Assembly: GCA_030248215.1 (NCBI GenBank)
Contig: JASANG010002448.1
Location: 1-64,000, forward strand
Reading direction: 5' to 3'
Length of the DNA: 64,000 nt
Source of the DNA: Enoplolaimus lenunculus
Lineage: Eukaryota > Nematoda > Enoplea > Enoplida > Thoracostomopsidae
The notes under the pieces were generated by a model. That model did not search any database, was not told the origin of the DNA, and saw only the letters and a list, made by a program, of their open reading frames with translations. Made by a program: the position numbers and the translations under genes. Position 1 is the stretch's first letter; every line of letters starts with the position of its first letter. Of this stretch, positions 16,601 through 27,837 are shown piece by piece.

Positions 16601-19600
16601 CGATCTCTTGGGGGAGACACACATCTATATTATTAAAGCTGGGACGTAATACATATGTATTTTGGGCACCGTTCACGCATAGAAACATATTCATATAGAT
16701 ATAAATAATTATTTTAATATTAACGCAATTCTATACGTATGCAGAATGAAAACATGCCGGCTAACTTCATCAGTGTATGCAAAAGTGGTTTGGTCTTCGT
16801 GTAATATGAACCTTGCGCCGGTTTCAACAAGCATAGTCTTACTTTTCAAGCATTAACGTTGCCATATTATTATTTTTAGCCCGTTATACTTGTCCCAGTG
16901 AACCAGAATGTATCGAATTCGACGTCTCACATTTCACGTGAGATCAAAGAAACTGTTACTGACATTAACCGGAACCGTCATACATCATTGACTGATTTAA
17001 ATACGGATGCCGAATCAACTACTGGAACACTTATTCGAATTAAAGTAAGTCTAAAAACAGGGCTGTTCAGTAGTTTCTTTGCTTTCGCCACACAACAACT
17101 GAAACTCTTTCCTTCCACAAAGAAAAGTTATTCATTTTGATTTGTTATATTTTTGTTATTTTGTTTGAATCGAAACGGGCACACCGGACCCTCGCCAGGA
17201 CCGCCGACCGGTATAAAAACCACAATTTTACGTTATTACATTTGGTTAAAACAAGCAAACAAACAATCAAACAAACGATGGAACAAACATGCAAAACTAA
17301 GAAAACACTGATAAAAAACCAACAAACTACACAGACAACCAGCTAACCAAATAAGCAATAAGCCAAACAAACAAACAAAGAAACAAACACGCGAACAACC
17401 TACCAAACCATCCAATCAAACAAACAAGATGAACAATGAAGCAACCAACCAACCAACTAACTAACCAACCAACTAACCAACCAACCAACCAACCAACCAA
17501 CTAACCAACCAACAAACCAACAAACCAACCAGTCAAACAAACAAACAAACAAACAAACAAACAAACAAACAAACAAACAAACAAACAAGAACAATCAAAC
17601 AATTCCACATTACCGCGTCTGCGGCAAATACTGTTGTTTCAGGATGACCGCAAACCGCGCATCACTAGCTCCGAAGTCTACGAATCAAAATCGCGTGAAC
17701 TTGTGCCGCTATCAAGACATTCAGGGGGCAAAATGGGTCCGCCAGCAATCATTCATACACATCCTGGTGCCATTGTACCCCGAGAAGCGTCGCAACAGAT
17801 GGAAGAAGTGTCGCGGGTCGAAGAAATCGAACGAACGGTACGCGAAACGAAACGAGATAAGAAAAAGAAACACAAACATCATCATCACAAATCGTCACAT
17901 CATGGAAGCTCGTCTGGGGCAAATCATCGGCACCGGCATCGATCGCTTGGATATCGGGAATCGGATGGGTATGATGGCGAATTTGGTCCGTGGTCACAAT
18001 CTGGCAAGTATTTGGTTTTTTCTTTTTTGATCTATGCGCTGTTTACCATAATTTTGTCAGTCGTATGTTACCAAATCTCTTATAGACAAGGGCAACATAT
18101 CGGATTAGTCTTTCTCCGATTTTCAAACGTCATCTTGTGATAACTCTGGTCTGTTAAAGGTTATGTGGTACGTCGTTGGCAAAATTATCGTAAACAACGC
18201 ATTAACCCGTTTCCACGCGAAACATCCTAATATTCCATAAGCCAGTAAATAGTAAACTGTGTGCGTGAAATCGTATGCAGTGATACAAAGTACAGTAGAA
18301 AGACGTAAAGTGCTGGAGGATCAAGCTCCGATAGCTGAGTACTGATCATAAACGCCTCCCGCTCAAGAAATTCCGGTTCGAATTCTTGATTGAAACTGTG
18401 CAGCAAATGAAATAGAAAATTTTCATGTCAGAAAAGGTTAAACTCAACTTGGTCGGACAGACAGCTGTGAGTGCAATTGTGTCTAATGTCACTCACACGT
18501 TATAACGCGTGCGCTTTGCTCACGCAACGTCCTACAATATGGTTAGCTGCGCGGATTATGCAACTTTTGCGTAGACGGTGTAGCGGACATTTTCATACCG
18601 TCGATGTTTGCCTTGAATGTCCCGCTCAACTGTACAATAGGTATCGAATGTCTGCTATATAGATAGTTTGCTTAAAAAAAATTTATTTTTCGCAAAATTT
18701 TAGGTTTCTTCATAATTTAGCCTTTCCTCAAAAATTTCGATTTCCCGCCAAAATTTGAATTTTGCCGCTAAAATTTAAATTGTCCCGCTAAAAGTTGAAT
18801 GTTCCCGCTAAAATTTGAATGTTCCCGCCAAAATTTGAATATTCCCGCCAAAATTCCAATTCTCCCACCAGAATTTAAATTCTCAGGCCAAAATTTGAAT
18901 TTCCAGCCAAAACTTGGTTTTACCCTTAAAATTTGAATTTCTTGCCAAAATTTAAATTTCTTTCAAAAGTTGTTATTTCCCGCCTGATTTTAAGTCACCA
19001 TCACAGTTTCAATTTCCTGCCAAAAAACGTCCGCAAACTGTTCGACGAAAATTGCTTTTAATAAACGGTATGGACATGTATGCTGTCTGTTCAAAACGGT
19101 AGGGACATTGCATGTGCGGAGCGCACGCATTATAACGTGTGAATGACATAACGCCATCGGTTATACGAGAGAATACGTACACAATACCAACCGAAGTTTC
19201 TTGAGACTCGAAAAACGCACCTTTTTTGTCTAATTACCTGCAGAGGTCAAACAAGCTCGCTTTCAAAAAACATTTAAGACGTGGTTATGAAGAAATGTCG
19301 GGCAACGTGCGCCCGTGTCCCCCTCACCGCCTTACGAAAAAGGACTTTTTCGAGCAGCCTCATTGGCCACACGCAAGAATCGTGCCCCACCTGCCACACG
19401 AAAATAGCTGATATGTAACAAAGTAATCAGTAACATTTCAGCAATTTTTATGTAGTTTTCAATTTTATTTTTCTCGCGACTTTTACTTTAATCAGTGCAG
19501 TTTTAACCTTTAATTAGTAGCTAGCGGCTGTCCAGCAAACTTCAATGAACGGTGAAATTCTACAGTGTCAATCCACGGAAAAAATTTAGAAGTAAAACAT

Positions 19601-22600
19601 TCAAAACCGAAAGATTTTCATCTGCATTTTTGCCCCAAGGTATCTCATATCTTGCAGCATGCCACGTGAGTTAGCCAAATCCACATCGCCACGCACCATA
19701 TTACACTACGCCCTACTTTCATCTCTGGCTTGACACTCCCGAAATGAAGTACTGGGTACACATTTGAAAACAGTTTATCTATTTCAGGGTACTCTACACA
19801 AAACAGAGTACTGAATTCGGAATCGCAAGCTCCTTACATGTCAGAGAGTCATCATCGAGTAAGTCAGTGATAACACGTTTCGTTTACTTTCGCTTACAAT
19901 TCGTTTGTTTATTGCGTCGGGGGGTGCTGATGTAGGGCAATTTTAGGAATCGTATCGGAATGACAAAAAATGTACTTTGAATTAAGTTTTATATTTTAAA
20001 TTTAATCTAACTCGCTAATCATCGCAGCATGCCCTCGCCCCTACTGCCTCCCTAAAAGTATACAGCCCGGTTAGGAACGATGCGTTGAGGCTATTGGAAT
20101 TGTTACAATTTGCACAAATTGCAATTTTTGCAATTATTACTTGCAGCAATACGCAACGCGGAAAGATTTCGGTCATGGACATGATCAACTGTGTGATGAG
20201 CATCGATACAGAGACGATCAGCGTATAATGGTAAGTTTGGCGTTTTGTAGAGCAACAAGATCACTCCATTTGTGGAATTTAGTGCAAAATTTTCAGTTTC
20301 CGTGTCATAGCGTACGGCCAATATTGATTTAGGGGCGTAACAGTAACTAAATCGTATTCCTAACCCTAAGGCTAACTGTCCGCATAAGAATATAGTCTAA
20401 AACCAAACTGTCGTTTGAGCTTAAGCGAATGTAGCACTGGTATCTATTTACTAGGTTAGATATCACTATGTTATGAAAAAGGTTCCGTGGCCAGAAGGGC
20501 CACGGGTGTTCCTTAAAAATTAGTTCTTGCACACTTTCCCACACTCCTTAGTCCTTTATAATGATTTAGGTTTTGACTAACGCATAGGATAGCATTTTCT
20601 TAAATCTAAATCCTAAGCGTAAATGTGGGGAAAGTGCACAAGAGCCAAAAAAATTTCTTAAACTAGGAACAACAAAACGTACGCGAAAATTTAGAGCTAC
20701 GACGCTACGTTTAAACAATGAAAAAGTTTTTTCAAAGAGTTTGTATAGATGCAGAACACGGGACCGATTTTTCTTGGAGCGTCAAGTTAATTGAATGCTT
20801 TCAAGAAAGCTGAAGTTTAACCAGCCAGTTATTCAATTGCGTGACGTATCTTTTACGAAGGTGTCGAATGACGCTCCAGATCCGTGACATTTCTGTTTAA
20901 CGCTTATGTGTGGAAATATTTTGATTTAGCATGGCCTGTAGCCGTCTACAACATGACAGTATGGGCTAAAAATCTTTCAGGAAAGGCATACAAACATTTG
21001 ACAACTTTCAATAGTGAGATTGAAATTTTTTAGGAGTTACAAAATTTGTCTAGAATGTCACAGTACGACTAATCTTTTCTGACTGAGAACTCAGAGCGTG
21101 ATTATTTTTTTTTTGATTTGTAGAATGAAATGAGCACCGGCGGATCACACCATCACAGACGTCATCGGAATAGAATGCATAAAAGTCACTCAAGCCGCGA
21201 TGTATTTTACAATGGTTATGGACCACACGATGAATACAGCTACTCACCAAGAGTAAGCTGTAATAAGGAATTTCGGGCTTTTCTACATTTTAATATGTTA
21301 ACCACAAATAGTGATTCACGCGCGTAGGTAGACTAAAATTTCTAGAGTTGCAAGCCAATTTTAGAGGTAGCAAAACTATAATTTGCGAATTCTGCATAAT
21401 ACTAAATATTACAGCAAAACAATTGGTCCATTTTTAGCGGCGGTTTAATTAGGTATTGAAAGAAATAGGCAACTAGAAAAAAAACCTCGCGAGCGAAAAC
21501 ACGGACGTATTTTTTATTTACAAATTCTTTTCACGGCAGTAATTCATATGTATAGAACTAGAATTGACGTAGGTCGGAGGAAACAGGTATTAAAACAAAA
21601 ATGATGGTCCATTTGACAGCGCATTTGCCTAGTTTCGTTGAACTATAAATTTATAAAACTGTACCATTTTTGTGCAAACGGCAGCTAACGGGCACCAACG
21701 AAAGAGAGCCAAAACTTTTGACTTGACGAATGCGTGCATTTTTAGCCGATAGTCGAATATCCGCCGACGCTTCCGCGTCACGCGTATCAACAAAACTACG
21801 AAGCAAATTCGTCATATGGTGGCGGAACCGGTGGCCGGCCAATTCATAAATCAAGATCGTTTGCTGACTGGGAAATGAGCGGTGTTGATGAACGGTACGC
21901 AAGCAGTCGCCGGAGTGACTTGGACCGCGGTGGGCGAAGGTAAGCTGTGCTCGTGATAAACAGCGTTAAACAACGTATGACCACCGAATATACGTTTCCG
22001 CTAATATTTGTTGTCCGTTTCCTGTACTGAAATACTGGAAATTGCGTTACTTTAAAGCTCAGTATAAATTTGCTATAAATTATTCAGTGTTTCAGTACAG
22101 ATATGCTAGATTTGTGCTGTCCCATCGAAAACGTACGCTCAAAAAAATCGGTCCTAGTGGTTCCAGAAAAACATATGCTTCAAAAGTGTCCCGGCCATCC
22201 AACAGTCTTTTAGCCAATTGCAATTGTTACTGTGCTCAAAATTTTCCGAAGAGGTGTGGAATGATTTTGTAAGACTTACAAGCCACGTTGAAATTTTGGT
22301 AAGTGGTGAACCCCCACTAGCCCCGTTTGGCTGTAGATCTCAGCCAACTTATGCCTTTTTATCAACTGCAAATTTGTGATGAACAGCAGACAGCATTTTA
22401 AATTTTAAATTATTTTGTTTTTAATTTCCAGATACGATATGAATTGGCCACCGGCTCCAGTAACCGGCGGTGGTGGTTCGTACCGTGACAGTCATTTATT
22501 GATGCCGATGCCGCCACCGGGCCAAAATTTGAATACTCGCGAGTATCGAGAAAATAAAATTCCGGGCGGTCACGAGTCGTACGCAAAACAAGTCACGTCA

Positions 22601-23974
22601 AACTCGGGAACGCGTGCTGGAGCGGACTCAACCACGTATTTTTCGTAAGTTCCCTGCGGTATTTAGACAGGGCCGTACCTACAGAGGGACAGACGCGGGC
22701 GAATTATTTCTGCAACATGGCGTCATGGCACACTGACTGCTCTGGTAAACGACAACTTGATATTTTGTGAATAGAATTTAAAGACAGCATTTGAACAGTG
22801 CCGGAACAGACAGGGGTGGACGCTTCCTCAAACTCCAGAGTGGGGGCCCCAGCGTAGTGGTGTATACCGAATTTACTGGTGCTTGATCTGAAATTATCCG
22901 AGCTCACTCTCGTGTTTGTTTGCTGTGAGGACACTCCAGTGCCGTAGCAGACAGGGATGGACCCTGCCCAATCTCCAGGAGGTGGATACAGATTTTTTCG
23001 GGGTATGATTTGCGTTTCTTCAAGCTTACGCTCGTGTTTGATACCTGTACCACTTGGTTGAAACGAATTTTGGTTGTGTACTTTTCAAAGTACAAGTTTT
23101 ATTCTTTCTTTGAGAATAAGTGTGAAACATGAGTATGAACTCAAGTTATACTGGCCCGTAGTCAAAGGGAAGGCCCAGTATATTTTCAACCTTGCTTCTA
23201 ATTGAACGAAACACATTGTATGCCCCTCCTGAAAATGTTGTAACCCCCTTAGCACCGTGAGCTTGCTTCGAGTCTGAGTCTATACATTATTCTCATTAGC
23301 CAATTGATCTATAATCAAAACATGCAATATTGACCATTTTAGGGATGGAAAACAAGAATTCACTTACAAAAAAGGTAAATATTTAGCTTTGCTTTAAATT
23401 TCAGGTGGATAACTGTAGATTTATATGATGGTGAGCAGTTTTTGGTATATATGCAGCTTAGCGAAAAATTTGCATGGCTACACTGTGTTATAGTACAGCC
23501 AACCAGTCGTCATGTGCTCAAGCCCCACCACGTCCACAGTAAAATTTTTTCAGAAAGGCTCTATATGGTACTGTATCGATCCGAATAAAAGGAGGGGGAC
23601 TGATATTTATTTGGCCTCTGCAGAGGGTACCCCCATTTGTTATTCGGTTACAGACTGTTATTTATTTTTAACCCACGGTCCACCGCCCTTCGATACTGAT
23701 ATATATCCGGTACTGCAATTATCTGTTGAATTAAACATTTATTTCTCTTGTGTCAATAGCTTGAGCGATAATACAAGGTAATAATTATGAACGTACTTTC
23801 ACAATTTATACGCTTTAAAGTTTCGAACTCAAATTATTTGGTCCTGGAGTCCTCTTATTACCCCCCTTTTGTTCGGGTCAATACAGTAGATATAGCTGTA
23901 TGAAAATATGACATATAGTGAACTCAGAACTACAATTTTTTTTTGCAGAAACATCAGGCAACAGAAAGCGATAA
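7495..23974 (+). CDS. His/Ser/Tyr-rich low-complexity protein (13 chained exons)
   Basis: Exons 7495-7644, 9225-9302, 15351-15380, 15963-16169, 16880-17044, 17643-18003, 19788-19858, 20147-20230, 21124-21252, 21746-21939, 22432-22644, 23343-23374 and 23949-23974 join with every phase in register to a TAA at 23972, giving 579 codons. The family is not recognised. The N-terminal part is Ser/Thr/Gln-rich. The middle has a charged helix (VEEIERTVRETKRDKKKKHK), then His/Arg-rich stretches. The C-terminal part has Gly/Pro-rich loops, a possible phosphosite segment HKSRSFADWE and a conserved-looking end, TTYFSDGKQEFTYKK. No membrane or catalytic motif is seen. The start is either upstream through exon A2 (phase-compatible) or the ATG exon at 14461. 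One intron appears to be of GC-AG type. Confidence 0.75.
7646..8068 (+). repeat. Three tandem copies of a ~140-bp unit
   Basis: The unit starts near gtttaccggatttttcgtctg and ends near ggccgttacagta; three copies begin at about 7646, 7790 and 7935 and differ by a few bases. The first copy overlaps the 3' edge of exon B1. Confidence 0.85.
8935..9178. repeat. Dispersed repeat copy beside exon B2
   Basis: Starts with aggcggatccagaaatt and ends with gagctaactacaggcctg. The same family as 5104-5275, with the ggatccgcc end also seen at 61608-61756. Confidence 0.5.
9225..9302 (+). CDS. Exon B2
   Basis: A strong acceptor (long T run then cag) and a strong donor tct|gtaagt enclose 26 codons, phase 0 to 0, open only in this frame (starts DLNEISYQPKSKLPGE). 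It sits between two copies of a dispersed repeat. Confidence 0.65.
9303..14460. other. Large intron or intergenic interval without exons
   Basis: About 5 kb with no exon chain found. It has a repeat copy at 9425-9595, TTAGGC-like words near 10970-11060 and the inverted-repeat element at 13352-13798; otherwise it is AT-rich unremarkable sequence. Confidence 0.45.
13352..13798. mobile_element. 447-bp inverted-repeat element
   Basis: Ends tgtcgtgctccaaac and gtttggagcacgaca are perfect inverses over 15 bases. The interior has no ORF of note, so it is a non-autonomous DNA element. Confidence 0.7.
14461..14526 (+). CDS. Possible alternative first exon
   Basis: An ATG at 14461 opens 22 codons (MIEVGVNSFFSTIPVTNGHE..) ending at a good donor gat|gtaagt, phase 0, compatible with the exon at 15351. 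No acceptor lies directly upstream, so it fits as a first exon of a shorter isoform (525 residues) and not as an internal exon. Confidence 0.4.
15205..15234. repeat. Perfect 10-bp hairpin
   Basis: GAACACTGAA, a 10-base loop, then TTCAGTGTTC, in the intron upstream of exon B4. Confidence 0.6.
15351..15380 (+). CDS. Exon B4, 30-nt exon
   Basis: Acceptor gtcaatttag and donor gca|gtgagt bound ten codons (DWEYNRSTTA), phase 0 to 0. Confidence 0.6.
15441..15609. mobile_element. TTAGGC-bearing foldback element
   Basis: Ends ctcttgtatacaccttccc and gtgtacaagagct are near inverses; the arms carry ggcttaggc and gcctaagcc. One of several copies (20522-20645, 39854-39985, 62974-63108; partial at 43690-43823). 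Confidence 0.6.
15963..16169 (+). CDS. Exon B5, Ser/Thr-rich
   Basis: The acceptor attattttag and donor cag|gtagtt enclose 69 codons, phase 0 to 0, rich in Ser, Thr, Gly and Gln (starts NLSGQTSTNQTSSSWQFTSG). Confidence 0.75.
16196..16544. mobile_element. Inverted-repeat element, CTGTAGTGACCCGAATAAGAG family, copy 1
   Basis: Starts ctgtagtgacccgaataagag after TA and ends with ttattcgtcactgt. It lies in the intron between exons B5 and B6 and is shorter than the 440-453 bp copies. Confidence 0.65.
16880..17044 (+). CDS. Exon B6
   Basis: The acceptor tatttttag and donor aaa|gtaagt enclose 55 codons, phase 0 to 0. The product starts with hydrophobic PVILVPVNQNV and becomes polar. Confidence 0.75.
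17340..17590 (+). repeat. AAAC/AACC tetranucleotide tract
   Basis: Long runs of ccaa and caaa units in the intron directly upstream of exon B7. Confidence 0.9.
17643..18003 (+). CDS. Exon B7, charged helix and His-rich stretch, GC donor
   Basis: Acceptor tgtttcag ends at 17642; 361 nt from phase 0 to phase 1. It encodes a Glu/Arg/Lys helix followed by KHKHHHHKSSHHGSSSG. The donor is tctg|gcaagt: only this GC site gives a phase that joins the next exon and keeps the frame open to the end of the gene. Confidence 0.8.
18300..18420 (+). repeat. Possible tRNA-derived SINE fragment
   Basis: Words tagctgagtactgatc and ccggttcgaattct resemble pol III A and B boxes at suitable spacing, but no cloverleaf closes. 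Confidence 0.3.
18487..19148. mobile_element. Harbinger-like non-autonomous element with tandem E2F-like array, copy 1
   Basis: Inverted ends of about 45 bases (tgtcactcacacgttataac / its near inverse ending at 19148) are flanked by TAA on both sides. The interior at about 18700-19020 repeats a ~20-bp unit, ttcccgccaaaatttgaat. TAA duplications fit PIF/Harbinger (TWA) elements; the superfamily call is inference. Confidence 0.75.
19788..19858 (+). CDS. Exon B8
   Basis: The acceptor tatttcag and donor cga|gtaagt enclose 71 nt, phase 1 to 0. The open frame is YSTQNRVLNSESQAPYMSES; in-frame joining needs one carried base, supplied by the GC donor. Confidence 0.75.
20147..20230 (+). CDS. Exon B9
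   Basis: The acceptor tacttgcag and donor atg|gtaagt bound 28 codons, phase 0 to 0, rich in Asp/His/Arg (QYATRKDFGHGHDQLCDEHR). Confidence 0.75.
20522..20645. mobile_element. TTAGGC-type foldback element, short copy
   Basis: Ends agttcttgcacactttccc and ggaaagtgcacaagagc are near perfect inverses, 124 bp in all. Confidence 0.7.
21124..21252 (+). CDS. Exon B10, His/Arg/Ser-rich
   Basis: The acceptor gatttgtag and donor aga|gtaagc bound 43 codons, phase 0 to 0, with HHHRRHRNRMHKSHSSRD. Confidence 0.75.
21746..21939 (+). CDS. Exon B11
   Basis: The acceptor gcatttttag and donor aag|gtaagc bound 194 nt, phase 0 to 2. The product has a Gly-rich turn then HKSRSFADWEMSG, which resembles a basophilic phosphorylation or 14-3-3 site (inference). 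Confidence 0.75.
22432..22644 (+). CDS. Exon B12, Gly/Pro-rich
   Basis: The acceptor aatttccag and donor ttc|gtaagt bound 213 nt, phase 2 to 2. The product has WPPAPVTGGGGSYRDSHL, a PMPPPG motif and TSNSGTRAGADSTTYF. Confidence 0.8.
23343..23374 (+). CDS. Exon B13, 32 nt
   Basis: The acceptor accattttag and donor aag|gtaaat bound 32 nt, phase 2 to 1, encoding SDGKQEFTYKK across the junction. Confidence 0.65.
23571..23886. mobile_element. CTGTAGTGACCCGAATAAGAG family, copy 2
   Basis: Starts ctgtatcgatccgaataaaa after TA and ends gttcgggtcaatacag before TA. It lies in the last intron of the plus-strand gene. Internal ORFs here are chance. Confidence 0.75.
23949..23974 (+). CDS. Exon B14, terminal exon
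   Basis: Acceptor ttttttgcag ends at 23948. With one base carried, the frame reads ETSGNRKR and stops at TAA 23972-23974. No clean AATAAA was seen in the next 500 bases. Confidence 0.6.
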
Positions 23975-24110
23975 TACCGTGAAAAGCCGAAATTTTTGCA
24001 AGCGACAGATTCTATTATGCTAAGCTGTTGTTGGTGTGCCGAAACGGCTTAACGGTGTTCATAATTACTGCGGTGACGTCATGTTAGTTACTATTTAATA
24101 TGAGACCATA

Positions 24111-24316
24111 TTCTCAAATGTGTGTAGCCCAAATCGCCAGTCGATGATAGGTCTTGTAGCTTTCAAACCAGTGAAGGATGATGTTTGGTATTCAGCACAT
24201 TTTTGCACTTAGTTTGATCGGCTCGTTTGTCAATTTCAAAGGTCCGCAATTACAGGAGTTTGTCAGTTTGAAATCCTGTTGCTAAACTGGCGATAGGTGG
24301 TATACGCACTTGAGAA
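24111..24316. mobile_element. TTCTCAAATGTGT inverted-repeat element, copy 1
   Basis: Ends ttctcaaatgtgtgta and cgcacttgagaa, with TA on both sides, 206 bp. TA duplications and size fit a Tc1/mariner-type MITE. Confidence 0.75.
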
Positions 24317-24980
24317 TATCGGACAAGGTTTACGTTTCGGTCTTACTTAAAATTGTACGGTATGACGCAACTTCCGCAATATCATAGGTACTCCGCGTAA
24401 GTTTTGGATGGGGGATTCTCATCGAAACAACACAACTTCTGAACGCAACATAAAAAAACTAAAATCTTACAGTATCCGTATCCTATCCACTGAAAACGTA
24501 CCTGGTGTACGCATATAAAATTGGTTAAACACAGTGACCGATCCAGAATTCTTCGGTGGTGGAAGATACTTTTTATGTTTAGAAAATTTACAGTTGTAAT
24601 GCGCGTTTTTAGCAGATTTTTTGATATTTAAAGATTGGCGAATGGCTTCGATCGCCGAATGCCCAAACGTTCTGAATTCGTTTAACCCTTTCTCACATGA
24701 ATATTTTCGATTTCGCCTGAGACCTATTTTTTGCCACGACTCGTGCCTTGTAGTTGGATGCATTATCATCAGCATTCAGCTATATGAACTTGACACTCGA
24801 ACCCAAGAGGGCTCTCACGTTTTGTAAAGATTTGTACTGCAGATATAGATAGTAATGGAATTGCACAGTGTATTACGCATTATTCCATTGTACACACACT
24901 GCACAGAGTTCCTCAGAGTCAACTCTATGCGAGATAGGGTTAACGGTGCAACTTAGCAGTTTACAATGGAAATTTCAGTA

Positions 24981-25376
24981 CTGTAGTGACCCGAATAACA
25001 GGGGGAATAATATTTATTTGGCCTCTCCAGAAGGTACCCCCTTGTTATTCGGTTACGGACTGTTATTTGTTTTTAACACGCCCTTCGTTACTGATATATA
25101 TTCGGTATTGCGACTATCCTTTGAATTAAACGTTTTTTTCCCTGCATCAATAGCTTGAGCGATAATGCAAAGTACTTTGGAATGTTATTTGCAAAACTTC
25201 GAACTCAACTTTATTTGGTCCTGGAGTCATTTATGTGCTATAATTAGGGATAATTGTCATTTATGGACTCTAATTAGGGTTTAGGGACCCTATCCGCTTA
25301 CGAACTTTTATTAGGGATACGGACTTCTATTGATCGGGGCTCAAAATGGGGACCCTTCTTATTCCGGTCAATACAG
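24981..25376. mobile_element. CTGTAGTGACCCGAATAAGAG family, copy 3
   Basis: Starts ctgtagtgacccgaataac after TA and ends attccggtcaatacag before TA. The interior shares gttattcggttacggactg and tagggtttagggac with the other copies. Confidence 0.8.
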
Positions 25377-26527
25377 TATGCATGAATTGCTAAAACTACC
25401 ATATGTTTTAAAATTGCAATTCAGTAGACAAATTCAATGCGTAGCCAGGAGGAGGTTCAGATTTCAACCATTCTGTTTATGATTTTAACCTGATGTATTT
25501 TGGGAAATGTTTGTTGCTGCTTTGGGTGCCTTATATATTTTAAAAATGTTTTGGCTTGCTCACGTATAAATGACTATATATGTTTTAGCTTTTTCTTTAT
25601 TTAATTGTATTATTTAACTGTTTTTATGCCTAAGCATGAACCTAAAGTCTAAGAGTAAATCTAGTCGAAAACTGTACACGAGTCCCAACTCTCTGAAAAA
25701 ACTGCACAGTAAAACATATGTGGCTGGTTTTGGCTTTATCGTCAGCCAACTAATGATGAGCTGAAGAATTGTAAGGGTTTTTCATAAATTTGTTACTGAA
25801 ATATTGTGTTTCAGTAGAATACAGTGGTGTTTTTGGCAAATATGTAATCTCGGTGACCGTAGAAAATTGTGCAGATGCAAGTTGCAAGCTCATAGGGTTG
25901 TACATACTCATCACTACTGAAGCACAGATGATTGACTGTTATGCAATCCCAAATTTAAACCGCTGGCTTTTGTATACTTACCTCCAGAATTACAAGGCTT
26001 TTGGATCAGGATTAGGAATACGGTTATACTATTGTTGCGGCCCTGTTCTTTATATTGGCTGAAAACGCTTACCAATACCTAAGCAGTTTATATTTGAACC
26101 AAATCGTTAGTCAATTTAGTTATAACAGTGGTGATTTGTAACATTTTATTAACCGTTTTTCGCTTATTGGAGTAATTCAATTTCAGCAAATCTTGTGTCA
26201 ATGAAATGCGTACTTTGATAATGTGTCAATTGCAGCCTTACAATTGAATCTAATTTTATGAATCGTTTTAAATATTAAAGCGCTGTTTGAGTCGCTGTTC
26301 ACGTTATAAACACCTTTCAGAACGCTTTTTGTAAGCAGAAAAACTGTATAGGATTAATTCTGAAATCTTTAAGCTGTTCAAACTGCGAAAGTTATCGGTT
26401 TCTCGGAAACTCGGCCAAAGAGCGTGTAAATTGTGAAGTAATCTTTTGCTATGATATTTTACCAATACTTTGAAAAAATACTTACAAAAACGTGCATTTC
26501 TTAAAGTTTTTAGATTAAGGGCGCCCA

Positions 26528-26730
26528 TTCTCAAATGTGTATAGCAACTAACATCAGTTAGTAATAGGTTTTCAAACTCAGTAAGTATTGCAGTTGATGA
26601 ACACAAAAACGGTACAGGAATAGAACGTATCATACGGAAACAATACGCTGAAATTTGAGCCTCAGCATTCACTGGTTCGAAGGTTTACAAGACTTATCAA
26701 TTGATGGTAGGTGCTACACACATTTGAGAA
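26528..26730. mobile_element. TTCTCAAATGTGT element, copy 2
   Basis: Ends ttctcaaatgtgtatagc and gctacacacatttgagaa; 203 bp. Confidence 0.75.
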
Positions 26731-27837
26731 TACTTGCCTAGAACATAGAGCTTTAATTTTATTATTTTTGGTCTTGAACCGAATTCGCATCCTGAGAACA
26801 ATCAAACTCACAGAAAAATGATTAAAAATATGGTGGAACTATTGTCTTTCTTTGCATTTTAGGCCATGTTTTTTATAGGGGCGTAATGTTTCCACGCAAG
26901 ATTGCAGTAGAGTATATGCTGAAACGTTGTCGACTAATTTTTCTTTAGGCTGTAGTTGTAGGCTTATTATGTACCCGTAGGCTTAACTTAGGAATATGCA
27001 TAGGCTACAGTTACGGTCCTAAAAGTAAACATTGGCCATATTTATGCGTTGTCTGCTTGCTTTTTCTATATGATGCTTAGATTCTTCCACAGTATAATCT
27101 AATACATAGCGACATGCATTAAACATCGCGTTTTAAAATGTATTTGTCAAACGGTAAAGAACAGACCAGTTGTTTGTTTGCTGCTATTGTTCGATTTTAA
27201 ACAAAAAACAAAACCTATTCATAATCTAAAAGAAATTGAGGAAAAACACCAACATTTTTGGAAATTTTTCGCCGACATGAGACGTAAACAATTTTAAATT
27301 ATAATTTTACACCTTTAAATCATGCTGCTATATATTTTAGACACATATGCATTCCAATTTAGTCTCAAAGAAAAGGAACCTTTTCAGCCGGAAAGTTGGT
27401 GTCGATTAAAAACACAAAATCGAGTTGCATAGCTGCAAACCAGATTGTGATTCGTGTTAACTCTAAGGGCCTGTCTACTAGCGATGCCCAGCGCCGGACG
27501 GTGCCATAGTTCAAATTTTTTACAAATTGATATGCAGAAAATTCCTTCCTGAAAATTATGACAAAAGCAAAGTGAAACGCGCTAAGCTGCTAATTTCGCA
27601 AAATTATGCAAAATTTTAATTCCGAAATTGCCGGAACCTCCGGCAAAAATTCTACCGAAGCCGGAGCCGGAGGCCAATTTTCTGCCGGAGCCGGAGGCAG
27701 ACCTCCGGTTGTACCCTGCGGATATGCTGTATCATGCGGCAAACCACGTGTGTTGTTGCACGGTGACGGGAAATGATTAATGTCGCCGGACGTCATCAAT
27801 AGTACAACGCAACTCTCGCGTACGAAAATTTATAGGC

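Noticed and set aside
23512-25158. Plus-strand frames of 89 and 96 codons
   Set aside because: They lie in copies of the CTGTAGTGACCCGAATAAGAG element and look alike for that reason.
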